Shown here: piece by piece, positions 1-8,878 of the stretch | How the letters are laid out: each line of letters opens with the position of its first letter | Position numbering within the stretch: the stretch's first letter is position 1 | NCBI RefSeq assembly: GCF_016907015.1 | Contig: NZ_JAFBBE010000010.1 | Span: forward strand, 50,353 to 114,352 | Reading direction: 5' to 3' | Length of the DNA stretch: 64,000 bases | Source: Oceanisphaera litoralis | GTDB lineage: Bacteria > Pseudomonadota > Gammaproteobacteria > Enterobacterales > Aeromonadaceae | Position numbers and translations under genes: made by a program | Notes under the pieces: model-generated | The model's database searches: none | Told to the model about the DNA's origin: nothing | What the model saw: only the letters and a program-made list of their open reading frames with translations

Positions 1-444
1 GGGGCTGCCGGAAAAGCCGATCAGCGGCACTTCACCCTGCAGCTCGCGACGAATGGTGCGTACCGCATTCATCACATAGCCCAGCTCGTCTTCCGGATCC
101 GGAATGGCGATTTTCTGCACATCGGCCATGGAGGCAATCGGCCGCTCGAACTTGGGACCCTCTCCGGTTTCGAAGTAGAGCCCCAGTCCCATGGCATCGG
201 GAATGGTCAGAATATCGGAAAACAGGATGGCCGCATCGAGCGGGAAACGACGCAGCGGCTGCAGCGTCACTTCACAGGCCAGCTCTGCATTTTTGCACAG
301 TGACATAAAATCACCGGCTTCGGCCCGGGTTGCCTTGTACTCGGGCAGATAGCGGCCCGCCTGGCGCATCATCCATACCGGGGTATAGTCTACCGGCTGG
401 CGTAAAAGGGCACGTAAGTAACTATCATTCTTGAGTGGTTTCAT
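1..444 (-). CDS. hemE: Uroporphyrinogen decarboxylase, N-terminal 148 residues (cut by window edge)
   Basis: Catalyses decarboxylation of the four acetate side chains of uroporphyrinogen III to give coproporphyrinogen III in cytoplasmic haem synthesis. The reading frame begins [17 protein letters not shown] and shows the family hallmarks [15 protein letters not shown] (substrate-binding Arg region) and [15 protein letters not shown] (catalytic Asp), and leaves the window inside the conserved IGFSGSP motif. The ATG at 444 fits the known N-terminus. It diverges from rsd, as hemE and rsd do in enterobacteria (there with nudC between them). The remainder lies outside the window. Confidence 0.95.
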   Translation of the reverse strand, partial: MKPLKNDSYLRALLRQPVDYTPVWMMRQAGRYLPEYKATRAEAGDFMSLCKNAELACEVTLQPLRRFPLDAAILFSDILTIPDAMGLGLYFETGEGPKFERPIASMADVQKIAIPDPEDELGYVMNAVRTIRRELQGEVPLIGFSGSP

Positions 445-593
445 CCCGTCGTTCCAGATCAGGTGGCAAATTGCCCGCATTGTAACATTAGATGCCGGAA
501 GTAACATCCAGATGGCGGAATCGGCAAACGGCGTGGGTCGGTCAAACCCGTGCCGGAAAGGGTGCACAAAGGCACAACTTATGAGCAATGCTA

Positions 594-620
594 TTGACCC
601 GGACTACTCTTTACTTTAAT
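594..620 (+). promoter_or_regulatory. Possible sigma-70 promoter of rsd
   Basis: TTGACC at 594-599 and TTTAAT at 615-620 are separated by 15 bp, about 44 bp upstream of the rsd start. The spacing is short for sigma-70, so this is only a candidate. The rest of the 219-bp hemE/rsd divergent gap shows no other clear signal. Confidence 0.3.
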
Positions 621-663
621 GATGGGGGCCTGCCACCTGTTCAGGTCGCCCAAGGAGGGAATC

Positions 664-1137
664 ATGCTCAGGAAAATGGAACAAACCAAAAAGCAACTGG
701 CCGGCAAGCATCAGGCCCTGGATGCCTTTATCAATGCCCGCCAAAGCCTGCTGGTCGAATACATCCGTCTGTCCACCAACCAGAAAACCCAGCCAACACC
801 GGAAGAGCTGTCCGAATTCTGTGGTCAGCTGGTCGACTATGTCTGCGCCGGTCATTTCGAGATCTACGATTATGTCATGGCCGCCTACGAGGCATCCCGG
901 GGCAACGCACGGACGCTGGCCGAACGCATCTATCCGCGCCTCAAGCAAAGCGCCGGCGAGGCGCTGAATTTCCATGACAAGTACGCTCAGGTCGATGAAG
1001 ACACCCTGCTGGAACTGGAGCTGGACCAGGATCTCGGCCGGCTTGGCGAAATGCTCGAAGAGCGGTTTGAACTGGAAGACCGGCTGGTGTCGGCCATCTC
1101 GCTGGTGAACCATCTGGATACCGGTGAGCTCGCCTGA
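664..1137 (+). CDS. rsd: Regulator of sigma D (anti-sigma-70 factor Rsd)
   Basis: Cytoplasmic protein that binds region 4 of sigma-70 and helps shift RNA polymerase toward alternative sigma factors in stationary phase. The 157-residue product has the size of E. coli Rsd and shares the helical signatures LVDYVCAGHFEIYD and LEERFELEDRL. The start at 664 is chosen because a strong AAGGAGGG ribosome site sits just upstream; an in-frame ATG at 619 would add 15 residues without family support. It is the functional counterpart of rpoS further along the window. Confidence 0.92.
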   Translation: MLRKMEQTKKQLAGKHQALDAFINARQSLLVEYIRLSTNQKTQPTPEELSEFCGQLVDYVCAGHFEIYDYVMAAYEASRGNARTLAERIYPRLKQSAGEALNFHDKYAQVDEDTLLELELDQDLGRLGEMLEERFELEDRLVSAISLVNHLDTGELA

Positions 1138-1203
1138 CAGAAGCCGATAATGGCTGAACGCAGACGGGCTCAAGGCGGGAGCAAGAGCCCGACTCGCGCC
1201 GGG

Positions 1204-2577
1204 TTATAACGCTTCGAGCGCCTCGTCCAGCTTCTTGACGGCGATCACTTCCATGCCGGCAGGTGCCTGCTTGGGTCTGTTCGCCCAGGGGACTATGGCG
1301 CGGGTAAAGCCGTGCTTGGCCGCTTCCATCAGTCGCTCCTGACCCGACGGCACCGGGCGGATTTCTCCCGACAGGCCCACTTCGCCGAACACCACCAGCT
1401 CTTGCGGTAACGGCTTGTCACGAAAACTCGATACCAACGCCAGTAACAAGGCCAAATCGGCACTGGTATCTTCTACTCTCACCCCGCCCACCACGTTGAC
1501 AAATACATCCTGATCCGCCATCTGCAAGCCGCCATGGCGATGTAATACCGCCAGCAACATCGACAGCCTGTTCTGCTCCAGCCCCACGGTGACCCGTCGC
1601 GGATTACCCAGCTGGGAATAATCCACCAGGGCCTGCAGCTCAACCAGCAAGGGACGGGTCCCTTCCCAGATGATCATCACCACAGAGCCCGTGGTCTGTT
1701 CTTCCCCCCGGCTCAGGAAGATGGCCGAAGGGTTGCTCACTTCTTTAAGGCCGGTTTCGGTCATGGCAAAGACCCCCAGCTCGTTAACCGCACCGAAGCG
1801 GTTCTTGTGACTGCGCAACATACGAAAACGGCTGTCACTGGCGCCATCGAGCATAATGGAACAATCGATGCAGTGTTCCAGTACCTTGGGCCCGGCCAGG
1901 GCACCGTCTTTGGTCACATGCCCGACCAGCAGCATGATCACCCCTTGCTGCTTGGCAAAACGCGTTAATTGCGCCGCCGCCTCTCGTACCTGACTCACGG
2001 AACCGGGAGCCGACTGAACGTCGGCCACATGCATGACCTGAATGGAGTCGATCACCACCACGGCGGGCTTTTCTTCCCGTGCCACATGACAAATTTGCTC
2101 GACGCTGGTTTCAGACAGCATACGTAGCTGATCCCGGGGCAAGCCCAGGCGCTGAGCCCGCATCGCCACCTGTTGCAGGGATTCTTCACCGGTGACATAG
2201 AGGGTTTTCATGCGACGGGCCAAGCCGCACATCACCTGCAGCAACAGCGTACTCTTGCCCGCCCCGGGGCTACCGCCGATTAAAATGGCCGAACCGGCGA
2301 CCATACCGCCGCCCAACACGCGATCCAGCTCATTAAATCCACTGTTGATACGCGGCAACTCGGTTAATGCCACTTCGTCCAGCGTTTGTACCTTGTTGTC
2401 CTGAGTGCCCGCATAACCCACAAACCGGCTGTTACGGCTGACGGTCGTCGCGGTGGCCGGCGCCAGCCGAATCTCGGTAACGGTATTCCACTCCTTGCAC
2501 TCGGAACACTGCCCCTGCCAGCGTGGAAATTCGGCACCACATTCGCCGCAGACAAACGCCGTTTTGGGCTTGGCCAT
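1204..2577 (-). CDS. radA: DNA repair protein RadA (Sms)
   Basis: RecA-like ATPase and DnaB-type helicase that drives branch migration of recombination intermediates. The 457-residue protein has the complete architecture: a four-cysteine zinc finger (C10, C13, C24, C27), Walker A GGSPGAGKST at about 101-110, the RadA-specific KNRFG motif, and a C-terminal Lon-protease-like domain ending with the VFGEVGLSGEIRPV segment. The ATG at 2577 directly precedes AKPKTAFVCGECG as in orthologues. It diverges from the PilZ gene, with serB beyond it; in E. coli serB and radA are operon neighbours, so the PilZ gene splits that pair here. Confidence 0.97.
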   Translation of the reverse strand: MAKPKTAFVCGECGAEFPRWQGQCSECKEWNTVTEIRLAPATATTVSRNSRFVGYAGTQDNKVQTLDEVALTELPRINSGFNELDRVLGGGMVAGSAILIGGSPGAGKSTLLLQVMCGLARRMKTLYVTGEESLQQVAMRAQRLGLPRDQLRMLSETSVEQICHVAREEKPAVVVIDSIQVMHVADVQSAPGSVSQVREAAAQLTRFAKQQGVIMLLVGHVTKDGALAGPKVLEHCIDCSIMLDGASDSRFRMLRSHKNRFGAVNELGVFAMTETGLKEVSNPSAIFLSRGEEQTTGSVVMIIWEGTRPLLVELQALVDYSQLGNPRRVTVGLEQNRLSMLLAVLHRHGGLQMADQDVFVNVVGGVRVEDTSADLALLLALVSSFRDKPLPQELVVFGEVGLSGEIRPVPSGQERLMEAAKHGFTRAIVPWANRPKQAPAGMEVIAVKKLDEALEAL

Positions 2578-2648
2578 ACATACTCACTCATTGATTAACG
2601 AGCTGCTATACTGGCCCAAGTTTTTCATACACTCAACCCCAGGCCAGG

Positions 2649-4919
2649 ATGGATCTCAGCCGCTACAAAGCCCTACTCGATAAACTGGTTCCCCTCAGTT
2701 ACCATCATGAACTCGATGGGCTGCTGGATACCCTGTTGCCAGAAGCCGCCCCCGGTACCCGCTTCAAATTGCAGGCCGAAGTGCGCCGTCTCACCAGCCC
2801 CTGTCTGCGGGTGCTGGATTTACGCAACCTGTTTCCGGACCAATGCCGGCTGGTACGCCACCAGGGCCTGGATCATATGCTGCCGGAGCCGTTTGAACAG
2901 CGCTTCATGACCTTGCTCCAGGATTTTAACGGCGACTATACCCGCGGTCTGTACGAAACGCTGCTCGCCGAACTCGAGGCCTTGCGCCAGCGGCCCCTCC
3001 CGTTCAATGCCACACCCTGGCGTCAGCCTGCACAGGGTATCCGACGTAAAGAAAGCCGTCTGCGTTTCGTGACGCCGGTCTGGCTGCATCTGGGAGACGA
3101 ACGGATACGGGGTAACAGCCTGGATATTTCGGCGGCCGGACTGCTGGTACAATTGTCGATTTCCCGCCAGCTGCCGGAGCAGCTGCGGGTATCCTTCCCC
3201 GAGCTGGCAAAACTGCCGGGACTCGCCTGTCTCGCCACGCCGCGCCGTTATCGTCTGTATCAGAGCCCGGACGAGCCGGAGCGCCTCAAGATGCAGCGGC
3301 AGGATGAAGACCCCGATTGGCAACAGGCACTGACTCTGTTTATCGAGCAAAAACGCCCCCGCTACGGTCTGGATGCCGAAGATCTGTACAGTGCCGTTCA
3401 GTCCCAGTGCTGGGGCCAGGTTCTGCTGGAAAATGGCCTTGGCCTGTCGTTGTTTTTTGATGTGCAGGGTGAGCTGCAGAACATACTGGCCAACCGTCAC
3501 GGCGGCCAGATTCTGAGCCACTGGCAGCAGGATACCCCCGGCGATCTGATGGGTACCCTGTTGCCCCCGGAGCGGGTATTGAGTCTCGGCCGTCAGCCAC
3601 AACAGCCGCATCTGTTGTACAGCTTCAGGCACAAGGGGCAAAGCCAGATGTTCCATTTTGTGGCCGGCCAGCATGAACTGGAGCAGCGCCAGGCTTATGC
3701 CACCTTTATCAACGAAGGACTGAGATCCGGCAGCCTGCACTGCTATTACCTGAGTATCCGGCCGCTGAATTTGGCCGGGCAAGCCAGAGATACACTGGAT
3801 CTTCTGGGCGTTCGTACCTTGAAACAGCTGAAATGGCAGCTTTGGCTGACCCCGCTGCCGATACCGATAACCTCGATCGCCACCGAGATCCAGATTCAGC
3901 AGCTGTCGCCCTTTATTCGTCCGATCCGACAACGTCTTATCACCATTACGCCACTCGGACGGCAATCATCAAAACGACAGGAAACCCGCTTTAAATTTCA
4001 GAGCGCGGTAGAGTTAACCCTTGGCGGTCAGCACCTTGCCGGCCAGATACAGGATCTATCCTGCAGCGGCATGAAAGTCTCCCTGTCGCAGCCGATACGG
4101 CTCGAGGTTCCCTGCCTGGTTCAGGTTAACCTGGTCGAACTCGGTCAACGCAGCCGCAAATGGAAGCTGAAAAACCTGCCCTATCGGGTATTGAACCAGA
4201 GTGGCGGCGGCAAGGTATTGCACCTGCACATCGAAGGAGCAAAAGAGACTCATGTGGGCTTTCAGTTTGTTACAGCCCTTCTCGAGCAAAATCAGGACAA
4301 GCTGCGTGTCCGCCCGGAAACCGATCATACTCCCTCTTGGATAAACTGGCTGTGCCGCCAGGCCCAACAACAGCCACCGGCACCCACCTTCATGCTGGGG
4401 CGCAACGACGAAGGTTTCTATGTGCAGGGCGCCATTGCCTGCCAGCCACAACATGAGTTGATGAGCTTTTTGTCCGACGAAGATAAGCAGGCCCATTTCA
4501 GCCGACTGGTCTCCCGCCAGCTATTGCAGTCGATCATCACCCAGCTGCTACGGCCCGATGGCAAGCAGCACCTGTGCCTCGAAATCTGGACCGCAGCCGA
4601 CAAGAGCGGCAAAGAATGGCTGCAGGTGAACCCCACTCCCGCCAGACGTCATGTTTTAATGGACTCACGCCAGACCAGAGCACTCAGGGTCAGCCTGCTG
4701 GTGGTTAACCGCCTGCAACTGCGCCAGCTGGATTATGTAGTACCTGAACGAGACAGGCTGACCAAGACGTCGCTGTATAAGACCCAACTTCTGGAACAAC
4801 AACTGGTGGAACTGGCCGCCATGTGCCAGGTATTCGACATCACCGATATGGTCAGATGGCGGCAAACACTCACCGCGCCTGCAGTAACGCCAGCACCCCT
4901 TCCAGACTCAGCCGGTTAA
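2649..4919 (+). CDS. Large protein with two PilZ (cyclic di-GMP-binding) domains
   Basis: A 756-residue protein without a signal peptide or obvious membrane segment. Two PilZ signatures are visible: RKESR at 133-137 followed by DISAAG at about 159-164, and RQETR at 443-447 followed by DLSCSGM near 468. Both keep the RxxxR and D/NxSxxG elements that hold c-di-GMP, so each is predicted competent to bind it. The regions around them (1-130, 200-430, 550-756) match nothing I recognise and probably carry the effector or partner-binding functions. Large PilZ proteins next to serB occur in other marine gammaproteobacteria (from memory). Its last 50 bp overlap the convergent serB gene. The output process (motility, surface polysaccharide, type IV pili) cannot be told from sequence. 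Confidence 0.85.
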   Translation: MDLSRYKALLDKLVPLSYHHELDGLLDTLLPEAAPGTRFKLQAEVRRLTSPCLRVLDLRNLFPDQCRLVRHQGLDHMLPEPFEQRFMTLLQDFNGDYTRGLYETLLAELEALRQRPLPFNATPWRQPAQGIRRKESRLRFVTPVWLHLGDERIRGNSLDISAAGLLVQLSISRQLPEQLRVSFPELAKLPGLACLATPRRYRLYQSPDEPERLKMQRQDEDPDWQQALTLFIEQKRPRYGLDAEDLYSAVQSQCWGQVLLENGLGLSLFFDVQGELQNILANRHGGQILSHWQQDTPGDLMGTLLPPERVLSLGRQPQQPHLLYSFRHKGQSQMFHFVAGQHELEQRQAYATFINEGLRSGSLHCYYLSIRPLNLAGQARDTLDLLGVRTLKQLKWQLWLTPLPIPITSIATEIQIQQLSPFIRPIRQRLITITPLGRQSSKRQETRFKFQSAVELTLGGQHLAGQIQDLSCSGMKVSLSQPIRLEVPCLVQVNLVELGQRSRKWKLKNLPYRVLNQSGGGKVLHLHIEGAKETHVGFQFVTALLEQNQDKLRVRPETDHTPSWINWLCRQAQQQPPAPTFMLGRNDEGFYVQGAIACQPQHELMSFLSDEDKQAHFSRLVSRQLLQSIITQLLRPDGKQHLCLEIWTAADKSGKEWLQVNPTPARRHVLMDSRQTRALRVSLLVVNRLQLRQLDYVVPERDRLTKTSLYKTQLLEQQLVELAAMCQVFDITDMVRWRQTLTAPAVTPAPLPDSAG

Positions 4920-5853
4920 GGCACACCGGCGCCTGTTCCTGCACCAGCGGCTTGGCGTGCAAGGCGACCCCCAGCCCGGCCTGCGCCAGCATCAGCAGAT
5001 CATTGGCGCCATCGCCGATGGCCACCGTCTGGCTGAGCGGAATATCGTAACGTTCGGCCAGTTCGACCAGAATGCGGGCCTTGGCCTCGGCATCGACGAT
5101 GTCGCCCAGCACTTCACCGGTAAAGCGGCCGTCCCGGATTTCCAGGGTATTGGCAAAGTCCGCATCCAGCCCCAGGGTCTGACGCAGATGGCCGGTAAAG
5201 GGCGTAAAACCACCGGAAGCCAGCGCCACTTTCCAGCCCATGGCTTTCAAGCCTTCGACCAGGATAATCAGCCCCGGCATCAACGGCATACGCGCTATCA
5301 CCTGCTCGATAATGGCGGCATCGGCACCGGTCAGCGCCCTGACGCGACGGCGCAGGCTTTCGGAAAACGGCAGCGCACCTTCCATCGCCGCCCGGGTAAC
5401 GGCAGCCACTTCTTCTCCTACCCCGGCCAAGAGGGCGATTTCGTCGATGCACTCAATCTGAATGGCCGTCGAGTCCATGTCCATCAGTACCAGACCCGGT
5501 TTGTCCGCCAGGGGCAAAGCGGGCACACAGGCAAGATCCCAGCCATCGGCCGCCGCCTGCAGACGGGCCTTGAGCGCCGGCGACCAGCTAGACAGACGCA
5601 GGCTCAACAGATCCCGCTCGGCCACGCGTTTTACCCCGGAGACTTCCACCTGCACACCGGCCTCATCCAGTATCTGCAGGCTGGATTGCAACGCGGATTT
5701 ATGCAACTGCTCCGCCAGCAGTATCAGATGCCCGGCAGGCGCGGCCAGCTGCCCCGGCGTCAGGTGACCCGGCTGCCACAGCCGGCTGCCGCAAGACAGC
5801 ATATCGGTCCAGTCACGGACCCTCTCGGGTAAAACATCCATTAACAGTGCCAC
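4870..5853 (-). CDS. serB: Phosphoserine phosphatase
   Basis: Last step of serine synthesis: hydrolysis of O-phospho-L-serine. The HAD-superfamily core is complete: nucleophile motif DMDSTA with D125 and D127, motif II ASGGFT, and motif IV GDGANDL for Mg2+. The 327-residue length matches the gammaproteobacterial form with an N-terminal regulatory extension (residues 1-110). The 3' end overlaps the PilZ gene by 50 bp tail to tail, so antisense interference is possible. The 5' end lies 80 bp from divergent ytjB, the same head-to-head pair as in E. coli. Confidence 0.96.
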   Translation of the reverse strand: MALLMDVLPERVRDWTDMLSCGSRLWQPGHLTPGQLAAPAGHLILLAEQLHKSALQSSLQILDEAGVQVEVSGVKRVAERDLLSLRLSSWSPALKARLQAAADGWDLACVPALPLADKPGLVLMDMDSTAIQIECIDEIALLAGVGEEVAAVTRAAMEGALPFSESLRRRVRALTGADAAIIEQVIARMPLMPGLIILVEGLKAMGWKVALASGGFTPFTGHLRQTLGLDADFANTLEIRDGRFTGEVLGDIVDAEAKARILVELAERYDIPLSQTVAIGDGANDLLMLAQAGLGVALHAKPLVQEQAPVCLNRLSLEGVLALLQAR

Positions 5854-5933
5854 TCGCTATTCCTATGCTCACAAAGACCGGCGTTCAGGGTAGCGTATTG
5901 CTTTTTCGCCGGGCAAGAGACAATATTGCCGCC

Positions 5934-6521
5934 ATGTGGAAAAAACACCCCGTAAAATACAAACCGCTGCTGGCTCTGCTACTCCTGATTCTGCTGCTGA
6001 TGTCGTTCATCGGCTGGCAGTGGCTGCAAGTCACGGAGCTCGGCCAACGCTGGCGACAGTTGCCCCAGCGAACGCTGGCCGCCCCGCTTGCCGATTATGC
6101 CGAGCTGCAGGCGATAAACTCCCTGGTGACCGATGACGCCGAGCGCCAGCGCCGACTGGTGGAGGAACTGGTCAGCGCCAAGCTGGTGGTCGCGGCGCAA
6201 CTGTACGATGGTGGCGGCCAGCTACTGGCCGAGGCCGGCCTGCTCGGCGATGGTGAACTCCCTTACATACGTCCGCTATATCAGGAAGAGCGGCCGGTCG
6301 GCTTCCTGCGTATGCAGCTGGCGCCCTCGCCGCTGACGATGGCGCAACGCGGCATCTGGCAACAGCTGCTGCATCATGTGAGCTGGCTGTTACCCCTGTG
6401 CGCGCTACTGGGTATCCTGGTGGGGCTGGGGCTCAGGCGCCGGCGGCAAGACCAACAACAAAGGCAGTTGCCGGCGCCAGATACACAGGCGCCACAAGAA
6501 CAATCAGACGCCGCCCAGTAA
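5934..6521 (+). CDS. ytjB: YtjB/Smp-family inner-membrane protein
   Basis: A 195-residue protein with one hydrophobic segment near the N-terminus ([17 protein letters not shown], about residues 12-28), a central predicted periplasmic domain, and a second membrane span ([16 protein letters not shown]) before a short Arg- and Gln-rich cytoplasmic tail. This two-span layout and the head-to-head position with serB identify the Smp (ser-operon membrane protein) family, whose molecular role is not established. I start at 5934 ([10 protein letters not shown]) because the longer in-frame start at 5847 overlaps the serB start and adds unrelated residues. The 3' end overlaps convergent deoD by 18 bp. 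Confidence 0.75.
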   Translation: MWKKHPVKYKPLLALLLLILLLMSFIGWQWLQVTELGQRWRQLPQRTLAAPLADYAELQAINSLVTDDAERQRRLVEELVSAKLVVAAQLYDGGGQLLAEAGLLGDGELPYIRPLYQEERPVGFLRMQLAPSPLTMAQRGIWQQLLHHVSWLLPLCALLGILVGLGLRRRRQDQQQRQLPAPDTQAPQEQSDAAQ

Positions 6522-7220
6522 TACCGACTCCAGCGCCACCTCCATCATGTCGTCGAAGCTGGTCTGGCGCTCGTCGGCACTCAGTGCCTCGTGGCGCAGA
6601 ATATGATCGGACACGGTACAGAGGGTCAGCGCCCGGGCGCCGTATTCGGCCGCCACGCCATACAGCCCCGCCGCTTCCATCTCTACCCCCAGAATACCGT
6701 AGCGTTTCATCAACGCGAACAGCTCGGGCTGGGGCGAATAGAAGAGGTCGGCCGAAAACAGATTGCCCACCCTGACCGGCACCTTGCAGGCCTTCGCCGC
6801 CGCGACGGCATGTGTCACCAGATCGAAGTCGGCCAGGGCGGCCAGGTCGTGTTCCATGAAGCGAATCCGATTGACCCGGGAATCGGTGCTGGCGCCCAGG
6901 CCAATCACCACATCTCGCAACGCCACGTCATCGCGTACGGCGCCGCAGGATCCGACCCGGATCAGGGTATTGACGCCGAACTCGGTAATCAGCTCCTTGG
7001 CATAGATGGACACCGACGGTATGCCCATGCCATGACCCATCACCGAGATGGCCCGGCCCTTGTAGCTGCCGGTAAAGCCGAGCATATTGCGCACCTGGTT
7101 CACCTGTCTGACGTCGGACAGAAAGGTATCGGCGATGTACTGGGCCCGCAACGGGTCGCCCGGCATCAGCACGGTATCGGCAAAGTCACCTCGCTCGGCC
7201 TTGATATGGGGGGTCGCCAT
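6504..7220 (-). CDS. deoD: Purine nucleoside phosphorylase, DeoD type
   Basis: Phosphorolysis of purine (deoxy)ribonucleosides to free base and (deoxy)ribose 1-phosphate in nucleoside salvage. The 238-residue length equals hexameric PNPs; visible motifs are [11 protein letters not shown] near the N-terminus, the phosphate-site segment RVGSCGAV, the nucleoside-site [11 protein letters not shown] and the catalytic Asp in TVSDHIL. A GAGGAGT ribosome site precedes the ATG at 7220; longer in-frame starts upstream are not supported. Unlike E. coli, no deoC, deoA or deoB lies beside it. Confidence 0.96.
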   Translation of the reverse strand: MATPHIKAERGDFADTVLMPGDPLRAQYIADTFLSDVRQVNQVRNMLGFTGSYKGRAISVMGHGMGIPSVSIYAKELITEFGVNTLIRVGSCGAVRDDVALRDVVIGLGASTDSRVNRIRFMEHDLAALADFDLVTHAVAAAKACKVPVRVGNLFSADLFYSPQPELFALMKRYGILGVEMEAAGLYGVAAEYGARALTLCTVSDHILRHEALSADERQTSFDDMMEVALESVLLGGV

Positions 7221-7320
7221 AACCTGTTCACTCCTCTGTTGGTCTTTGGGATAGACGTATAATACTAACCGTTTTAACCGATTGAGGTGTTTCACGTCTG
7301 TTTCTATTCGTACATCGGGA

Positions 7321-7637
7321 AAAGGGCCAGCTCCGCCGACACGCTCAAGCACCATTCCGCAATAACCGTGACACAGTCAAAACCGAAATCCTGATTTTCG
7401 TCTGGATGACGGCACAGAGCGGACAACATTTATATATAGCACGCATGTAGTAGCTGCTTCAGCTGCTAAATCCGGCAACGCCGGATCTGATGCACAGAGG
7501 ATCTGATGCACAGAGCAACATGAAACATCGGCGCAAAGATATCGCTCTGCGATATTGCAGGATGTGGCTACGCCACATTGCGAAGCTGAAGCATCGCCTA
7601 CAGCTGTGCCTACAAGGAGGTGCTTGCAGCGTGTCGG
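7321..7637. repeat. Nested palindromic intergenic repeat block (families A and C inside a split family-B element)
   Basis: The 518-bp gap between deoD and oadB carries no convincing gene. A family-B half-element (7321-7350, with CCGACACGCT) and its inverted counterpart (about 7619-7637, AGCGTGTCGG) bracket the block. Inside are module C (about 7351-7421, with an imperfect palindrome ATCCTGATTTTCGTCTGGAT), a module at 7439-7499 with palindromes around AGCAGCTGAAGCAGCT and ATCCGGCAACGCCGGAT, a perfect 16-bp tandem duplication (7484-7499 = 7500-7515), and module A with the hairpin ATATCGC/GCGATAT. The same modules recur at 20336-20609 and 48250-48320. Confidence 0.8.
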
Positions 7638-7683
7638 AGGAGGCAACCCTGTTGCCTCTTGTTTGCTGCGGCTAGGAATAGAA

Positions 7684-7703
7684 AAGGCGCCCGCAGGCGC
7701 CTT
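7684..7703 (-). terminator. Intrinsic terminator of oadGAB
   Basis: Stem AAGGCGCC / GGCGCCTT with a 4-base loop; on the minus strand it is followed by TTTTCTATT. It lies 36 bp downstream of the oadB stop codon. Confidence 0.85.
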
Positions 7704-7738
7704 GTTTACATAGGTAACAACAGGTCGGAAAAGCCGGG

Positions 7739-8869
7739 TCAGCCGACCAGCGCCAGCAGCACACCGGCGGCGACCGCCGAGCCGAGCACACCGGCGACGT
7801 TCGGGCCCATGGCATGCATCAGCAGGAAGTTCTGGTTGTTGGCCTCCAGGCCCACCTTGTTGACCACCCGGGCCGCCATGGGGACCGCCGAGACGCCGGC
7901 CGCGCCGATCAGCGGGTTGACCCTGCCACCGGACAGCTTGCACATCAGCTTGGCCATCAGCACGCCACCGGCGGTGCCGATGGAGAAAGCCACCGCGCCC
8001 AGCCCCAGAATACCCAGGGTATCCAGGGTCAGGAACTGCTCCGCCGACAGCTTGGAACCCACCGCCAGACCCAGAAAGATGGTGACGACGTTGATCAGCT
8101 CGTTCTGTGCCGTCTTGGACAGCCGGTCCACCACCCCGGACTCCTTCATCAGGTTACCCAGACAGAACATGCCGATCAGCGGCGCCGCCGCCGGCAGAAA
8201 CAGTATGGTCAGGGTCAGCACCATCAGCGGGAACAACACCTTCTCCCGCTTGCTCACGTGCCGCAGCTGTTCCATCTTGATTTCACGCTCTGCCTTGGTG
8301 GTCAGCAACTTCATGATCGGCGGCTGAATAATGGGCACCAGCGCCATATAGGAATAGGCTGCCACCGCGATGGCACCGAGCAAGTCCGGAGCCAGCTTGG
8401 AAGCCAGGAAGATGGCGGTAGGACCATCCGCCCCCCCTATGATGGCGATAGCCGATGCATCCGCCAGGGTAAAGTCAAAGCCGGGCAACGCGTTCAGGGC
8501 GATGGCGCCGAACAGGGTGGCAAAGATGCCAAACTGCGCCGCCGCGCCAAGCAACAGGGTCTTGGGGTTGGCAATCAGGGCGCCGAAGTCGGTCATGGCG
8601 CCCACCCCCATGAAGATCAGCAAGGGAAAGACGCCGGTGCCGATACCCACTTCATAGATGTAATACAGCAGCCCGCCCGGATCGGCCATGCCGGCATTGG
8701 GAATATTGGCCAGCACACCGCCGAAGCCGATGGGCAGCAACAGCAGGGGCTCGAAGCCCCTGGCGATGGCGAGATAGATGAGACCCAGGCCCACCGCTAT
8801 CATCACCAGCTGCTTCCAGTGAAAGTTGGCCAGGCCGGTTTCCTGCCACAGAGTCAGTAACGAGTCCAT
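7739..8869 (-). CDS. oadB: Oxaloacetate decarboxylase, beta subunit (Na+ pump)
   Basis: Membrane subunit that decarboxylates carboxybiotin and couples this to Na+ export. The 376-residue, strongly hydrophobic protein carries the family signatures [13 protein letters not shown], the conserved [10 protein letters not shown] segment of a discontinuous helix, and the C-terminal [15 protein letters not shown]. Several membrane spans are visible throughout. It is the last gene of oadG-oadA-oadB, starting 9 bp after oadA, with an intrinsic terminator shortly after. Confidence 0.96.
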   Translation of the reverse strand: MDSLLTLWQETGLANFHWKQLVMIAVGLGLIYLAIARGFEPLLLLPIGFGGVLANIPNAGMADPGGLLYYIYEVGIGTGVFPLLIFMGVGAMTDFGALIANPKTLLLGAAAQFGIFATLFGAIALNALPGFDFTLADASAIAIIGGADGPTAIFLASKLAPDLLGAIAVAAYSYMALVPIIQPPIMKLLTTKAEREIKMEQLRHVSKREKVLFPLMVLTLTILFLPAAAPLIGMFCLGNLMKESGVVDRLSKTAQNELINVVTIFLGLAVGSKLSAEQFLTLDTLGILGLGAVAFSIGTAGGVLMAKLMCKLSGGRVNPLIGAAGVSAVPMAARVVNKVGLEANNQNFLLMHAMGPNVAGVLGSAVAAGVLLALVG

Positions 8870-8878
8870 TTCAGCTCC

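Noticed and set aside
7377..7943. A 188-codon minus-strand frame over the deoD/oadB gap
   Set aside because: It runs from repeat modules into the end of oadB in another frame, and its composition is that of the palindromic block.
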